Shown: in pieces, positions 25,601 to 37,664 of the stretch
How positions within the stretch are numbered: position 1 is the stretch's first letter
How the letters are laid out: each line of letters opens with the position of its first letter
From: Beverwykella pulmonaria
Lineage: Eukaryota; Ascomycota; Dothideomycetes; Pleosporales; Melanommataceae
DNA length: 64,000 bases
Assembly (NCBI GenBank): GCA_001599595.1
Contig: BCHH01000001.1
Coordinates: 1,081,935 to 1,145,934 of the forward strand
Reading direction: 5' to 3'
Program-made: the position numbers and the translations under genes
The notes under the pieces: generated by a model
What the model was told of the DNA's origin: nothing
The model's database searches: none
The model's input: the letters and a program-made list of their open reading frames with translations, nothing else

Positions 25601-28091
25601 GGGCATGGATGAAGACCCGCTCAACTCCACCAACCCCTAAAGTCTCCATAAGCGTTTTTTCGCCAATAGGAGATGGAAATCTTCTCGTAGTCTAGTACAT
25701 CAAGGCTAGCCCGACGTGACAGCCAGCCCGGGACCAACTCGGTGTGACAACCGGCTCTACCCACAACATACATCCAATACAGGGCTGGTTACTGGGGGGG
25801 GGGGGGTATCCCTAGAGTGAGTGGACCGAGATTCAATGCATGCCCAAGACCGGTGGGGGGTACGAACCTTATAAAGTCGCACATGCTGACTTTCACTCAT
25901 ATCTAAAATCAAAGGTGTAATTATAGTGTATATCAACGTGGGAACAAAGGAACAACGACGGCGAAGCGACTACCTGAACTGAACTGAACTCCTCTCCCCA
26001 ACTCTCTTACACTCCTACTTTCCTACTCATACTCTCACTCTCTCTAATATTCTTTTCTCTTTTTTTGATTTCCCCTGTACGGGGACAAGCGTGACAGGAC
26101 GGGCGGTCGAGGATTAAGGAAAATGAGCTATATATGCCCAAGAGCATACAAACAGCACATAAGGCACACGAAAGGTTTTCCTTGTACGTAGGTTTTTCCT
26201 AAGGCAATAGTCTACATAGCTCTATAGAGGGTTGGCAACAGACGGTAAATAGAAATAATAATAATAATTATAGTGTACATATAGATATGCCAGGGTTATG
26301 GTAATTGTCTGTATGGGAATTTTAAAGAGATATAGGAAGATATCAGATTACGACCTCAGCATCGTCCAGTGTTGATGTTAAATAAATTTGAAGCTGGCGA
26401 TTTATATCAGTCACTATTAAGCGGGATGTTCTGTTGTAGGAGAGTATGAATTGAACTAGTCAGTGAAAATGGAGTTAGGAGCGAGATAAAAGGCTCTTCT
26501 GCAGTCAACGCATTTTCACGCTCCTCGTCTCTTTTCTATGTACAGCATGTATCGATGACTGGATCACGAATCATATATTGTACGGGTTCTCATGATCTTG
26601 TAAGTGAAAAAAAAGTTACATATGAATTTGAGTATTGAAGATTGAAGCATGCCCAAAGTATTGATACCTATAGTGGGTTGGAACAGAGGTAGCATACACT
26701 TATGGGCTCTGGCATCTAATCGGAGCGATGAAATCGATGAATATGTGGAATGAAGGTGTGAGTGATAAATGAATATAAGGAGCACGATTAAGAAATGAAA
26801 TAATAAGATGGACTGGAGATGGCATGTCGCAGGGAAAGGAATTCTCTTAAAACATCTAGCAATGTAAGACAGTGACTTAGTTCAGAGCCCTGTAACGAGA
26901 ATATGTCTCCTTTAACCAGCACTCCTGGCAGAATAAGGTCCTGCTCAGCGCATCTCCTCCATGCCGTACTTCTGTGCCTAAGCCTGAGCTACTCAATCAT
27001 CAACGTATCAAGAGATCAAGATGGAAGTACTTCCTAGCAAATCCATCTCTGGACAGAAGGAGAACTGACTCTTGAAACAAGTTACGTGAAAATATCTGCG
27101 TGTGGTGTCCCGTGTATAGTACCCCACTCTCTCATTTCTCGTTTATCCCGCAGCAATATCTGGTTGTACTATAGCGAGGTATTACATCACGTCGCTAAGT
27201 GTATGACTACACAGAGAAGGAGTGGTTTCGCCTTAATCCGTTATTGTTATTATTCTACTGATTACCTTTTCCAAAAAGGAAGGAGGTCAAGTCCTAATGT
27301 GTGGGGACCCATCGCAATATCGAAAAACCGTTATGCCGAAAAAGTAACATGAGGGTGAGACATGCCGACGCAAGCGAAAGAGGCCCGATAGCTTCACCTA
27401 TCTTGTCGGGCTGTAACCCTAATAGCAGCGTATGCAAAGAGATAGCAGAGAACAAGAAGCAGGATAAACCTTCGTCACGTATCCGCAAAGAGGGCTAGCG
27501 GAGATGATCGTTGCACAACTCACCAATGCCAAAAGCAAACCCCCTCATCCCTCATTCCAAAAAACAATTCGAGCGGCCCCAACAACCGAGCAGACTCCAA
27601 CGGCGTCCACATGTGCGCTAGCGGCCCGTCTCCGGGTCCCCTCTCGAGGACGCTCCTTTTCGTTTCGGGACGGGGGCACGCTCTCCTTTCTTTTCACATC
27701 AATGCACGATAAAACGGTGCAGCAAAAGAAACTTGAAACCATGACAGGCAACGACAAGCACCGAAAAAAATGAATATGATGGGATGTGATGGAGAACCGA
27801 GGTGGACGTTAGCCGAGATGTGTCTGTCACCTTTGGGAAGTGGGGCTGGGGCTCGCATGACAGAGGCTTGAGTCGTGCGAAGCGCATTGCGGGTGGCCAA
27901 AAAACATCAGAGATTAAATTTCGTAAAACGCAGGGCGACAGAAACGTAAGTGATGAATTGCAAATGCAACGGCACGGGATCCTGGAAAGAAACGCGTGTC
28001 GTCCCGAGCGTTGGCAAACATAAAGCATGATGGCGAATATCGGCGATGGTTCCTTGGACGGAACTAGGTATACATACAAGCACATCGCTGT
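19640..28091. other. Gene-poor interval, 8.4 kb
   Basis: This is the upstream flank of the kinesin gene and the downstream flank of the Bcd1-type gene. From 20.1 to 21.1 kb many overlapping frames are open on both strands because the DNA is GC-rich and poor in stops. From about 24.6 to 26.9 kb the sequence is clearly AT-richer, with short AAT repeats, a pyrimidine-rich tract near 25.98-26.07 kb and a 13-base G run. The longest frame (22541-23185 plus, 214 codons) shows no domain or signal. Nothing here supports a confident gene. Confidence 0.5.
25794..25806. repeat. Homopolymer of 13 G
   Basis: An uninterrupted run of 13 guanines on the plus strand, in AT-rich non-coding DNA. Such runs are unstable in replication and sequencing, so the exact length may be unreliable. 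Confidence 0.9.
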
Positions 28092-29491
28092 CTACAAAAC
28101 ACCGCCAAGGTCCTGCTTCAGCACGTCGAGGATCTTTTGCCCGTCCAGCTCGTGGTCTGGTTTCTCATCTCCGCTGTCTCCATTACTGTCCCCATGTAGA
28201 GCTTGTAGCATTTCAGGGTGGGCATGCTTGAGTAAATGATCGAGCTCTTTCTGGTCTTTGCTCTCCTGTTGCATGTACTCCTCTTCTAACATGAATCCAT
28301 CTGGTAGGCGAGAAAGAGAATCGGGGAATGCGTAGATGGTGGGGAACTCGAGGACCGTGCGACCACGTAGACACTGACCAAGTGTGGCAGAAGAAGCGAG
28401 CGGGATGAGCACGTGACGATTAGAGCTGGTCCGAGGCCTTAGTAGGAAGAGATTGTACTCAGAAGGAAGGGATTCGGTGTCTGGCCTATTGAGATGAAGG
28501 CTTGGATGAGCAGCGTTTGCCATTTCGGCATCGGAATCGATTCCTCTTGCGACTGCTCCTGGGTCACCGGAAACTGATTCGGTTGCTGGGGAGCGTCGTC
28601 TGGGAGACGGAAGCTCTGAGTTCTTAGTTTCTGCTTCGTTGTCGAGACGTCGGATTTTGGTCGGAAGAAGAATCGCATCTTGGGAATCTCCATTCTTGTT
28701 GATGAGGGGATGTCCGGTTGTTTTCCTCTTTTTCGGAGCTGTGGTGAATGGTTGAACTTCCGAGATTTTCGCGGCCGACGTACACTCCGTGAGTAGGCGC
28801 GTCTTATCTTCGCGGATCCACTCAACAGTCCACTGAATATTGCGATGCCTTATGACGATCAGGGAACCAAAAAGGAACAAGGGGACAGGGTGGCTACTCA
28901 CTTGTTGCTGCGATGTGATTTATTCTCTTTTTGCCTGCTCAAGCCTTTGGGCGCACGAATGACCTTAACGCCAGCGGCCTCAAGATCACGATCACTGAGT
29001 TTTCCTTTCAGCTCGCTTTTCAGCTCGCCTCTCCGTGGTAGATCTCGGACTTCCGATGCAGCACCAAGCCCTCTATCGTTGAAATCTCTCTCAGCTCTCT
29101 CCAGCTTGCGCTCGATGCCGGTGAGGAAGTTAAAGTCATGATCGATCCCAGCGGGGGTAACCAATTGCGACTTCTTGACATATTTGGTGGGGTCCCGTTT
29201 ACCAGTACACAGCGCTCTTGTTTGGTGACGTTTGTAACATGGCAGCGAGCAAGTCCGGGCGGCGCAGGCAGGACACTGGTACTTGTATTTGGTAGTGTTA
29301 CTAGCATCGTCAGTTTTTGGGTCCATGTCTCAAGTAGCGTTGCACGATGGCGGTAGACGGCATGTTATGACCGGATTGGAGGCTGCAGAAATGTATGACA
29401 TTTGCAACGGGGATTGCAGATGTCAAGACGTCATGAAAATGGAAACAAACCATATGCTGCATAAGCTGCTCAACAATGTCTCTTCGACCAT
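28092..29491 (-). CDS. bcd1: Bcd1/ZNHIT6-like box C/D snoRNP assembly factor
   Basis: Three exons: 29451-29491 (41 nt), 28902-29300 and 28092-28848. They join to 398 residues. Exon 1 supplies LCSIC and exon 2 the rest of a HIT-type zinc finger (CPAC, CSLPC, RHQTRALCTG), so the finger is complete only after removal of a 150-nt intron with a GTTTGT donor. After it come the family-typical linker (YNFL-like DFNFLTGIERK), a basic segment, WTVEW, and the conserved block TVLEFPTIYAFPD near the C terminus. Yeast Bcd1 and human ZNHIT6 act in the nucleus to assemble box C/D snoRNPs for rRNA methylation. The acidic C-terminal tail is also usual. The assignment is strong; the 5' exon is inferred from splice sites and the finger pattern. 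Confidence 0.88.
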
Positions 29492-31800
29492 GTTGACCGC
29501 GGCGGCAGGTCCCGTGATTTCAGAGGAGATTTTTCTTGTGCAAGATCCCGGCGAGCCGAGAGGCTAGACCGGCACGCCGTCGGCCAAGTCGCGAGCGGGC
29601 GGGCGATTGTTGGCACAGACCGAGCAGCAAAGAGCAGCAAAGCTGTGGTTTCAGCGATGGACCACGCCTGATGTGGCCGTGGTGCAGCTGGAGGATGGTG
29701 AGGGCAGCTGCGATGTGGCTTGGCGCGATGAAAGGCAAGGAGCCGAGAGGATGCACGTCGGAGTATTTCTTTCGCCCTATTCCTATTTGCCGACCGTGAA
29801 CAGCCAAGACAAGCGCGCCAGAGGGTCGACTGGAGTGCTCTGAGAATCTCCCTTGTGGGATCGCGTCGATCGCTGCAAAACTGCAGTTCTCCCGCTAGTA
29901 TCGCTCAGACCTTTGGCACTCTAATTCTTCGCTCACTAGCAATCCGCTAGCTTCGAGAAGCCGCCAGCAGCATTCATTTCGTTGGCCACGTCCGCCTGCC
30001 CTCGGGCAACGCGGATTCAGGAGGTTTGCGCGGACACCTATTATTTATGACTCTTGTGGAGATCTGCAGCGCCCATGGTGGATAAGCAGCACGCCGTAGC
30101 TGGCTGCAATTGCAGAGCAGCTGGCAAGCTGCACACCAACTTCACACAGATGCAGCTCCCCAATTTTCCGGCACGCCCGACAGCTGGGGCATCCCTTTCA
30201 ACTCTAACAGTAATTGGTGCGGGGCCGCCTCCATGACGGCAGAGTTCCCAGGTCAATCGTGGTGATCGGCGGGTAATCGAGAAAGGTTCTCCCCTGGCGA
30301 GACGTGCGGCTCCTCATATTATATTATGTCTCCGGCATGGAAATAATGGAAGACACCATAGGAAGCGCGGGAAAGGTTCCATCGGCGAAAGCTGCCTCCA
30401 ACCTCCGAGAACATTTAGCAAAAGTTGGGACCGCTAGCGCAGCCCAGCGGGGAAATGTTTCAGCTTTCTTCCTAAGCGCAAAAAATCGAACAGTCGCCAA
30501 TCCTGTTGCCGTGTGCAGCTATTGAGGCCATTTGGAGGTTGCTCGAGGCCTGGGCAATCCAAAGGGAAGTTGGAAATCGACATCCCACCCCATCCCATTC
30601 CATCCCATCTCGAGCCCCGCATCTTCTCAGAGTCAGGGTCCAAACGGGACGACAAAATTACGGCTGCGAGAACGTTTGGAAGGATCAAACACGCCTCTCG
30701 AGATGACGGCAATTGATCACCAAAAGCCAATAATGCGCGCGTCCCTGTGGCTCTCAGGGGGCCCGCTTGCTCGAACAGGCTTGAGCCGTGCCCTTCATGG
30801 AAGGTGTACAATGCAATACCGCATGCGTGGGAGCATCGCCCATGCATGGAGATGGATGCACGCTGCAGATAGCTGCACAACAGCTCCCTATCACGATTTT
30901 GAATGAATCAATTCTTCCCCAAAAGGTGCCGGAGCATGCCACTATCGCCACCGCCGCGGGGACCGGACGGCGCTGGTGGGCGGGCTTGTGATTTGCTCTT
31001 ATGCTGCCTCGCTCTGGCACGACTCGTGGTACCAGATGGCCGGCTGCTGGGAAGTTGCGTGTCTCATCAACAGCGGAAGACAAACAAAAAACGACACCCG
31101 ACACATGTCCAGCACTGTCAATCACACGCAGTGTGATGCAATCTATCCATCACGGCCCTGCTGCACTCACCACGGCGCACGCACGCCCACCGACGCTGGA
31201 GCGTGTGCTGGTTCACCTCCGCCGGCCCGCTGCCCTGTGTTTCTTTTCGATATGTGAATCCGCCGTTATTTGCACACGGAGCGCGAGATCCCTCTGCCCA
31301 CGCACGTTCCTGGCGTCGTCGTCGACGCCCCTGGCTGCCCCGTGCTGGGATGCTGCACGGCGACGAGACCCTGCTCGGGTGCGGATTGGCAGGGAACAGG
31401 CCCTCATTTCCTGTGCAACCGAGAATTGTGAAGCCAACCCTAGATAGCGCCACTTCGGGCTGCTCTCCCCAAGCTCCAGCCCGCGCTTTTGCCCTTCTCA
31501 AGTCATGCCGCATGTTCCCCAAAAGACGCCAGCCCGCCCTCCTCGACCGTTTCCCTTCCCTTGCAGCACTCCTTCACTGCAGACTCGCAGCAAGGTGAAC
31601 TCGATCCCGGAGCCCTCAATTGCACGCCGAGTCCGTCCAGTGCTTCCTGACCTGGTTGCCATTTCCTTTCGCAGCACTATTTTTTCGAATGTCCTCTCTC
31701 TTGTCTTAGAACCTCTCTCTACGTCCTCGCCCCCCCCGAGACGCCGGCCTCTTCTCCCATAGTAGTCAATTCGACAAACCACGCCCCAGTCTTTTCAGCC
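29492..31800. other. Divergent intergenic region, no supported gene
   Basis: 2.3 kb between the divergent Bcd1-like and DENN genes, probably holding both promoters. Overlapping open frames of 60-150 codons occur on both strands in GC-rich sequence (30.4-31.6 kb), but none has a recognisable product. A C/T-rich stretch precedes the DENN gene start. Confidence 0.5.
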
Positions 31801-34695
31801 ATGGCACCGTCTCTGAACTTGCGCCCTCGCACTGGGGAGCGCCCCCCCACGCGGGACCAGAGAGAGCAGACAGACCACAGCCTCATCATCCCCAGCAGAA
31901 CTTCGTCTCTCCACTCGAGGATCACCCAACCACTTCCGTCGACTTTGAACGTGAAGCAGGGTGCCAGGAGCCCCAAAACACTAACGCATGCGTATATGGT
32001 ATGTGGCGTGGGAAGAGAGCCGTCACAGTGGGTCAAGGCACCCGCGCCGAGTCAAGGAAAGATTGGACACATGAAGGGTGCAGTTGGCACGTTCTGGCTC
32101 CCAGAAATCTTGGGAAGTAGCCCAAGACTGGAGCAGGACAACGAGATTGCACGGTCTCTTCATGCCGCCATGCGGGTAGGTTTCTTTTCTCGCAACGGTT
32201 TGAGCCCCAGACTAACCCTGTTCCCAGGCATGCTTCCCCCACGACGTGGAGATCTGCACTGGCCGGAGCCAGCCCCACTGTGTACATCACTCTTTTGTTC
32301 TCCAGCAGGACTCATCCCACACACTTTATGGAATTGCCCTGCGCGTCTGGTCCCGAGCCGATGAGAAGAGGGCCGAAACCATCCGCGACCTGCGCAAGAG
32401 AATCGAGCCCGACTTTTTTGATACCAGCGATGAGACCTACTGGATCCCGTACTGTTTGAGCTTCCTCTCCCGGTACCCCTTGTACAACCTGCTCGGTGAC
32501 TACCTGCGTGGTATGTGGATTCACTGGAACAAGGCTACGAATTTGTTCCACGCCGAGGAAGTGTCTCGCATACTGAGCTTCCCCGCGCCACGTCTCAACG
32601 ATTTGGTCCGAATCGACATGAAGGATTACGCGTTGTGCTACCAGTTCCCTTCCTCGCCTACCGGATTCCAAAACTTCGCCATGTGGCCGCTGTTCACATG
32701 TCTCTCCATCCCCAATATCGTGGGGGTTATGGAGGCTGCCGTATCGCCGACACGACGCATCATTTTCGTAAGCCACTATCCTGCGATGCTCACCATTGCA
32801 TCGGAGACGGTGCGATTTTGCGTCCGGGTGTACGAATGGAGTGGTCTGTATGTACCAGTCGTTCATGCTCGACACGTCAAGGACCTTGTGCAAGAGCCAG
32901 GCCCATATATCCTTGGTGTAACATCTGAATGCCGGTCGCTGTTCACCGCTCCAACAGACGCATTGGTTGTCGACCTGGATCGCAACTTTGTGCTGACATC
33001 AAGCCCCCCAACTGCCCTTTCAGCGGGACAGAGGACGAAGATGATCAATCGACTGACACAAGCCTTCAACGGCGAGGTTGCACCGACTGGTGTTCCGCAA
33101 CATTTGCGATCTGCGTACGGTGGTGGCAAGCTGATTCCGGCTGGCCAAATCATCGTGATGCGTGGCGAGGTCGAGTCTATCCAGGACCCAGACTGGTGGA
33201 ATCAGGACGCGGTCATGACGGTCATGGACCACGTGTGCGAGAAACTGGTAAGTTCTTGCATTCCTATATCGTGCTCGTGTTCCTCGCTTACCGTGTTTAA
33301 CAGGGCCGAAACACTGGAATGAAGGCCATCTTTGGCGGCGCGGTCAAGAAGCCACTGATGACGAAGGTGTCGATGCGCCATCTGAACGAGATTGTGCGGG
33401 AGCGCAACCAGTACTCCCGTGACGCCATGGAGGCCTGGCAAGACTTCATCAACCTTAAGGGTCGCATGGACACGGAGCTATCCAAGGTCACCAAGAGGAA
33501 CAACTTCCTGGTTGAGGAGCTTGAAAGCTGGAAGCAGCAGTTTCTCAAGTTCCAGGCTTTCGCCGAACAACTTACAAAGGAAACCCAAGAGCTCAAAGTC
33601 AAGATTGAGAACCATAAGCGCGAGAACCGCCGCCTTACGAGTCTCATTGACCAGCAGAAGGATGACTCTGCGCGTCTTACCGTCCGCCTTTCGGGCACGG
33701 AGAAGCAGCGTGACGATGCTTTGGAAGCTCTTGTTCTGCAGCAAGAAATTGCTGAGGAGCTGGAGCGCGAGAGGCAGAAGAATAAGAAAGAATTGGGTGC
33801 GCTTCAGCACACAAACCACGCCATCAGCCGTCAACGAGACGAGGCACAACGCGTTGTTCTTCATCTCCGGGCTCTAATTGAGGGCCAAACCCACCACATG
33901 GAGCACATTGTCAAGTCACTCAATGCCAACCCGGATATGTCCAGTTACATCGAGGAGGGTTTCGAGGATGTTCCTGAGGAGGACGAGGAGGATCTTCAAG
34001 AATCCGTGGTCGCTGCGAAGAGCGAGGTCGGAACCATTCGTGGTGCTGCGGGTGCCATTGACCGAAACGAATCCAGAGCGAGCACTGTCGACGCGAGACA
34101 CCTCGAGGGTGAGGATGTCACTCCAGACATGGAACATCGTTTACTCAGCGGTGCAGCTGGTCGCAACTCAAAGCGCTACTCAAGCTCCTCCATGGTCGAT
34201 GTCGCCGACAGGCATCTGCGCGACAAAACAGATGCTATTGCATATATCATCCGAAACATCTCTGAGCAATGCGCCGCTGCTGTCGAAGGTCTTCAACTCG
34301 CCCAACAAGCCGATTCCGAGGACGACAACCGAAGCGAGCGACGGATCAGCCTTGGACAACGATCCTCTGTCGATGGACGTGATCAGTCCACCCAGGGTAG
34401 CGACTATGGCGACGATGACATGCTTCGACCAGGACGTGGATCTAGCATTCCCCCCACTCCAGACCTTACCCACCGGTCGAGCACATCCATGTCTATGGCG
34501 AGTGCATCAACAACACCAGACAGACATAGTCTGCAACATCGTCCCCATGACGATATCCCACACCTCCCAACCCGCATCGTTGAGCACGACGATGAGCAAC
34601 TCGAGGATCTCCATGCCGACATGATGCCCGTGTCCAAGTTCACAGCTACCCCCCTCAGCCGCCCATCGCGCAACAACCTCCGATCCGTGCAATAG
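31801..34695 (+). CDS. DENN (AEX-3) domain protein, putative Rab exchange factor
   Basis: Three exons: 31801-32175, 32228-33247 and 33304-34695. The introns are 52 and 56 nt and the exons join to 928 residues. The N-terminal region contains an upstream-DENN-like block (LTHAYMVCGVGREPSQWVK; HTLYGIALRVW). The central cDENN follows (YPLYNLLGDYL; PLFTCLSIPNIVGVMEAAVS; RIIFVSHYPAMLTIASETV) with the dDENN-like part to about residue 450. DENN proteins are typically exchange factors for Rab GTPases in membrane traffic. Residues about 490-680 form a long coiled coil, and the last 250 are acidic and Ser-rich, probably disordered. The start codon has a favourable context (GCCATGGC). The substrate GTPase cannot be read from sequence. 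Confidence 0.9.
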
Positions 34696-36037
34696 ATATT
34701 TAGTCCGACTGGTTTCTTATTCTTGCTATCGGGCAATGATTTGTTTTTACCCCACCCTCTCACGGAATCGGTGTTTCGGTGTATATTTTTATAACCTTGC
34801 GCGCGCGTTGCGAACCCGCACTTTTGCTTTCTCATTATTAACCGAGTCTTGGAACCCGTAACGGTATTTTTCTCTTATGTCGGCAGGTGGATGTACGTAT
34901 ATCTCGAGGCTGTGTTGCGCGAAAGATGATCACAGAAGAGCAAGAAAGGAGGTAGATAGCAAATGGCAGAACCAAGCAGGTCTTCGGACAGAGAGACAGA
35001 ATGTTGGTGGGACTTGGAGGTTGAGTCGTCCCTGTGTAGCTAGATGGCACGTGGAGGCCTTTTCTTGGGCGTCTGTGTCTGTCTATGCCGGCCCGTCTCT
35101 TTGTAATTGTCTGTTTTAAGTAGGATGAAGATAATACCAATCTATAGTTGACCCTTATTGCCGTTCTTGATGCTTGTTCTGGCGTTCCATTTGGCTTCTC
35201 TTTTAGAAGTGCAATCTATGGCCTTCATGTTATGCCAATAATTTTCAAGGGTTCTGGCAGGCATCTTCCCACGACGTTTGTCAATAGTTTCTCTCTAGGA
35301 GCGCGTAGTCTAGCTGAAACCGCCTCTCGCACACCACCTCCAATTGCCCGACCAGATGCACGCCTCTTCGGCGCCTGCCTCGCGGCCTGCAGCTCGGCAG
35401 GGTTGTTTTTGTCTGCATCGCGTCATACGTGATGTGGCTAGCACCCTTCGTCAAGGTTTCCTCCTGCACGAAGTGTGGCGGGTCAAATTCCCGCTCAACA
35501 CATTTGCCTACACATTTGCCCTCACATTTTGCTAGCGGTTCAACAGGCTTCCCTCTATTGGAGATCACGCAGGCAATCGTCGACTCGAATACGACGTCAC
35601 TTGCCATCGCGACACACCGGACCTGTATCGCGATTCACGAATCCGGTTAGACGCGCGCTAACCCCTGAACTTAAAAAGGGCCAGATCAATATGGGGCTGT
35701 GCCAATTTGGGGCGCAGAAATTCGGAACGTCAGACGAGCATCGCGAGAGCGCAGTTCTACAAAACTAGATGAATGTGCATGCGCCAGCCTCCGTTCGTGG
35801 TACGGGGTTCCGGCTGTAGGGCACGTATAGGTCTTCGTATATAACATTTACGCGAGCTTCCCTCATTTCTCCTTTGTTTGGTGGTTCGATCTTTTTGCTA
35901 CTCAGCAATGACTGTGGAAAGGTGACGTGAAGTCTCCTACAACATTCGCTCTGCATTTCTCGTCTTTCGCTTTTAGTTGCTTCTTTGCATCGTTCGGTCG
36001 CTACTCTCCAGATTATAACCCCACAGCTGAGATTGCC
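34696..36037. other. Intergenic region between DENN and GH16 genes
   Basis: 1.3 kb holding the DENN gene 3' end and the GH16 promoter. Apart from the doubtful small Cys-rich frame on the minus strand (listed separately) I see only overlapping short open frames. Confidence 0.5.
35281..35607 (-). CDS. Possible small Cys-rich protein, doubtful
   Basis: The 108-codon frame from ATG 35607 contains three copies of a K-C-x-x unit (KCEGKCVGKCVE). On DNA these are three near-identical 12-base tandem repeats (AAATGTGNNGGC-like). The remainder is unremarkable and turns Arg-rich near the end. No signal peptide is visible. The tandem repeat may be the only reason for the pattern, and plus-strand frames are also open, so coding status is uncertain. 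Confidence 0.25.
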   Translation of the reverse strand: MASDVVFESTIACVISNRGKPVEPLAKCEGKCVGKCVEREFDPPHFVQEETLTKGASHITYDAMQTKTTLPSCRPRGRRRRGVHLVGQLEVVCERRFQLDYALLERNY

Positions 36038-37246
36038 ATGATCTCCATGATCTCCATGCTGCCGCCACTGGGCGCCATCGCCCTGCCGCTCGCTTTGCTC
36101 CTGCAACCAGTCCTCTCCTACCAATACACCACCACCAATACACCCACACCTCACGACAATTCAAACAACTGCTCCTGCTACGTCCTCAACTCGGGCGCCG
36201 ATTCAAACACCCCCGAATACTTCCAATACTACCGATTCTATGACTTCCGAAACCTCGCGGATGGGCCTGGGCAGTACACGACAGTACCTCCACTCCTCAA
36301 CAACAGCCAAGATTCGGGCGAAGAATCCGTCTGGGACCCCGAGATCTTGAACAGTGATGCGTGGAATACCGACTGGGGGATCCAGAATTGGAGTAAGCCC
36401 TCTACGGAAGATTTCCCCATCCGCATGGTCAACTCGCCGGCCAACGTCTATATTCAACAAAACAACGATACCAACAACGCCTTCACCTTTCTCACCCTCC
36501 GGACCTCACGCCTGGACGACTTCCAGACCTCAGGCGAGATCGAGAACCAGCAGAAGAACCTCATGCACTGCTCCATGCGCATGTACGGCCGGGTCATTGG
36601 CGACAAGGGCGCCGTAGCGGGCTTCTTCACCTTCTTCGATGACAACAACGAGTCCGACATTGAGATCCTGACCAATGACGCTAAAGACAAAATCCGCTAC
36701 ACCAACCAGCCAGCCGTGGACAAGGACGGTAACGAAGTCAGCGTCGCCTCTCTAGCCCCAACCAAATTACCTAGGTGGGACGAGTGGCAGACGCACCGCG
36801 TTGACTGGCTGCCGAAGAACAGTTATTGGTTCCTGGACAACAAGCAGGTCGCGGCGAACACGTACTCGGTTCCCAGGAATCCGAGTTATCTCGTCATGAA
36901 TATGTGGAGTGATGGCGGGACCTGGAGCGGAAATATGAGTGTGGGCGCCTCCGCAGAGTTCCAGCTTCAGTGGATTGAGTTGATTTTTAATACGAGCGGG
37001 CCGGTCGAGGGGCCAGGGGGTAGCCATCATGATAGTAAGAGGGAGGTGGATTTAGGATTAGAGTTTGAGAAGGTGGAGAAGAGGGGGAAGGGGAAGGGGT
37101 GTGAGGTCGTTTGTAAGGTCGATGGCGTCAAGCAGGTGGGCACGCCGGAAGTGGTGAGTGTTCATCGGAGTGCTGCGCCGGCGATGGATGTTCCGGTATG
37201 GGCGGTGCTGGTGGTCGGGGTTGTGTCTTTGGTGGTTGGGTTGTAA
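36038..37246 (+). CDS. GPI-anchor-type GH16 family glycosidase
   Basis: A single exon of 402 residues. The start at 36038 is preferred over the in-frame ATG at 35927 because it places a hydrophobic signal peptide (about residues 5-25, ending near VLSYQ) at the N terminus. The GH16 active-site pattern E-x-D-x-E is present as ESDIE (E205 nucleophile, D207, E209 acid/base by family analogy), followed by the usual WHTHRVDW-like strand (EWQTHRVDW) and MNMWSDGG. Several N-x-S/T sequons and a Cys pair are present. The C terminus ends in a hydrophobic stretch after a small-residue site (SAAPAMD), typical of GPI attachment. Fungal relatives act on beta-1,3(4)-glucans or as wall transglycosylases; the exact substrate is not readable. 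Expected location is the plasma membrane or cell wall. Confidence 0.9.
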   Translation: MISMISMLPPLGAIALPLALLLQPVLSYQYTTTNTPTPHDNSNNCSCYVLNSGADSNTPEYFQYYRFYDFRNLADGPGQYTTVPPLLNNSQDSGEESVWDPEILNSDAWNTDWGIQNWSKPSTEDFPIRMVNSPANVYIQQNNDTNNAFTFLTLRTSRLDDFQTSGEIENQQKNLMHCSMRMYGRVIGDKGAVAGFFTFFDDNNESDIEILTNDAKDKIRYTNQPAVDKDGNEVSVASLAPTKLPRWDEWQTHRVDWLPKNSYWFLDNKQVAANTYSVPRNPSYLVMNMWSDGGTWSGNMSVGASAEFQLQWIELIFNTSGPVEGPGGSHHDSKREVDLGLEFEKVEKRGKGKGCEVVCKVDGVKQVGTPEVVSVHRSAAPAMDVPVWAVLVVGVVSLVVGL

Positions 37247-37664
37247 ATGTCGCTTTGTATTGGGTTGGGTAAGGAAAGGCACGACGTAGAAATGTAACAT
37301 AATGTATTCAGAAATATCTTAGCTAACCAGACGTTGTGGTCGGCCGTGCTGTAGCCATGCAATTATCTGCGAGATTCAGCGATGTGCTCACTTTGTAGGA
37401 GCAGGGTTTACATCTTTACCTTTCTTTGTAGTACATAGAACCTCCAGCGTTTGCAATAGTGTGGCATATATCTTGACTCCATTTCTGGACTATTTACCGG
37501 ATTAGCATAAGTGCATGAGATCACGATCCTTGGCTGGGGTTGGGTCGAGTCCTCGCAGCTACCCCGCGCTGCTCCCGCAAGCTCTCAGGAACCGCCAACA
37601 TTCCAAGTAAACAACCCGCAGATCCGAAATTGTCTCTTCCCAAATTTCCCCCCCGCCAACCAAC

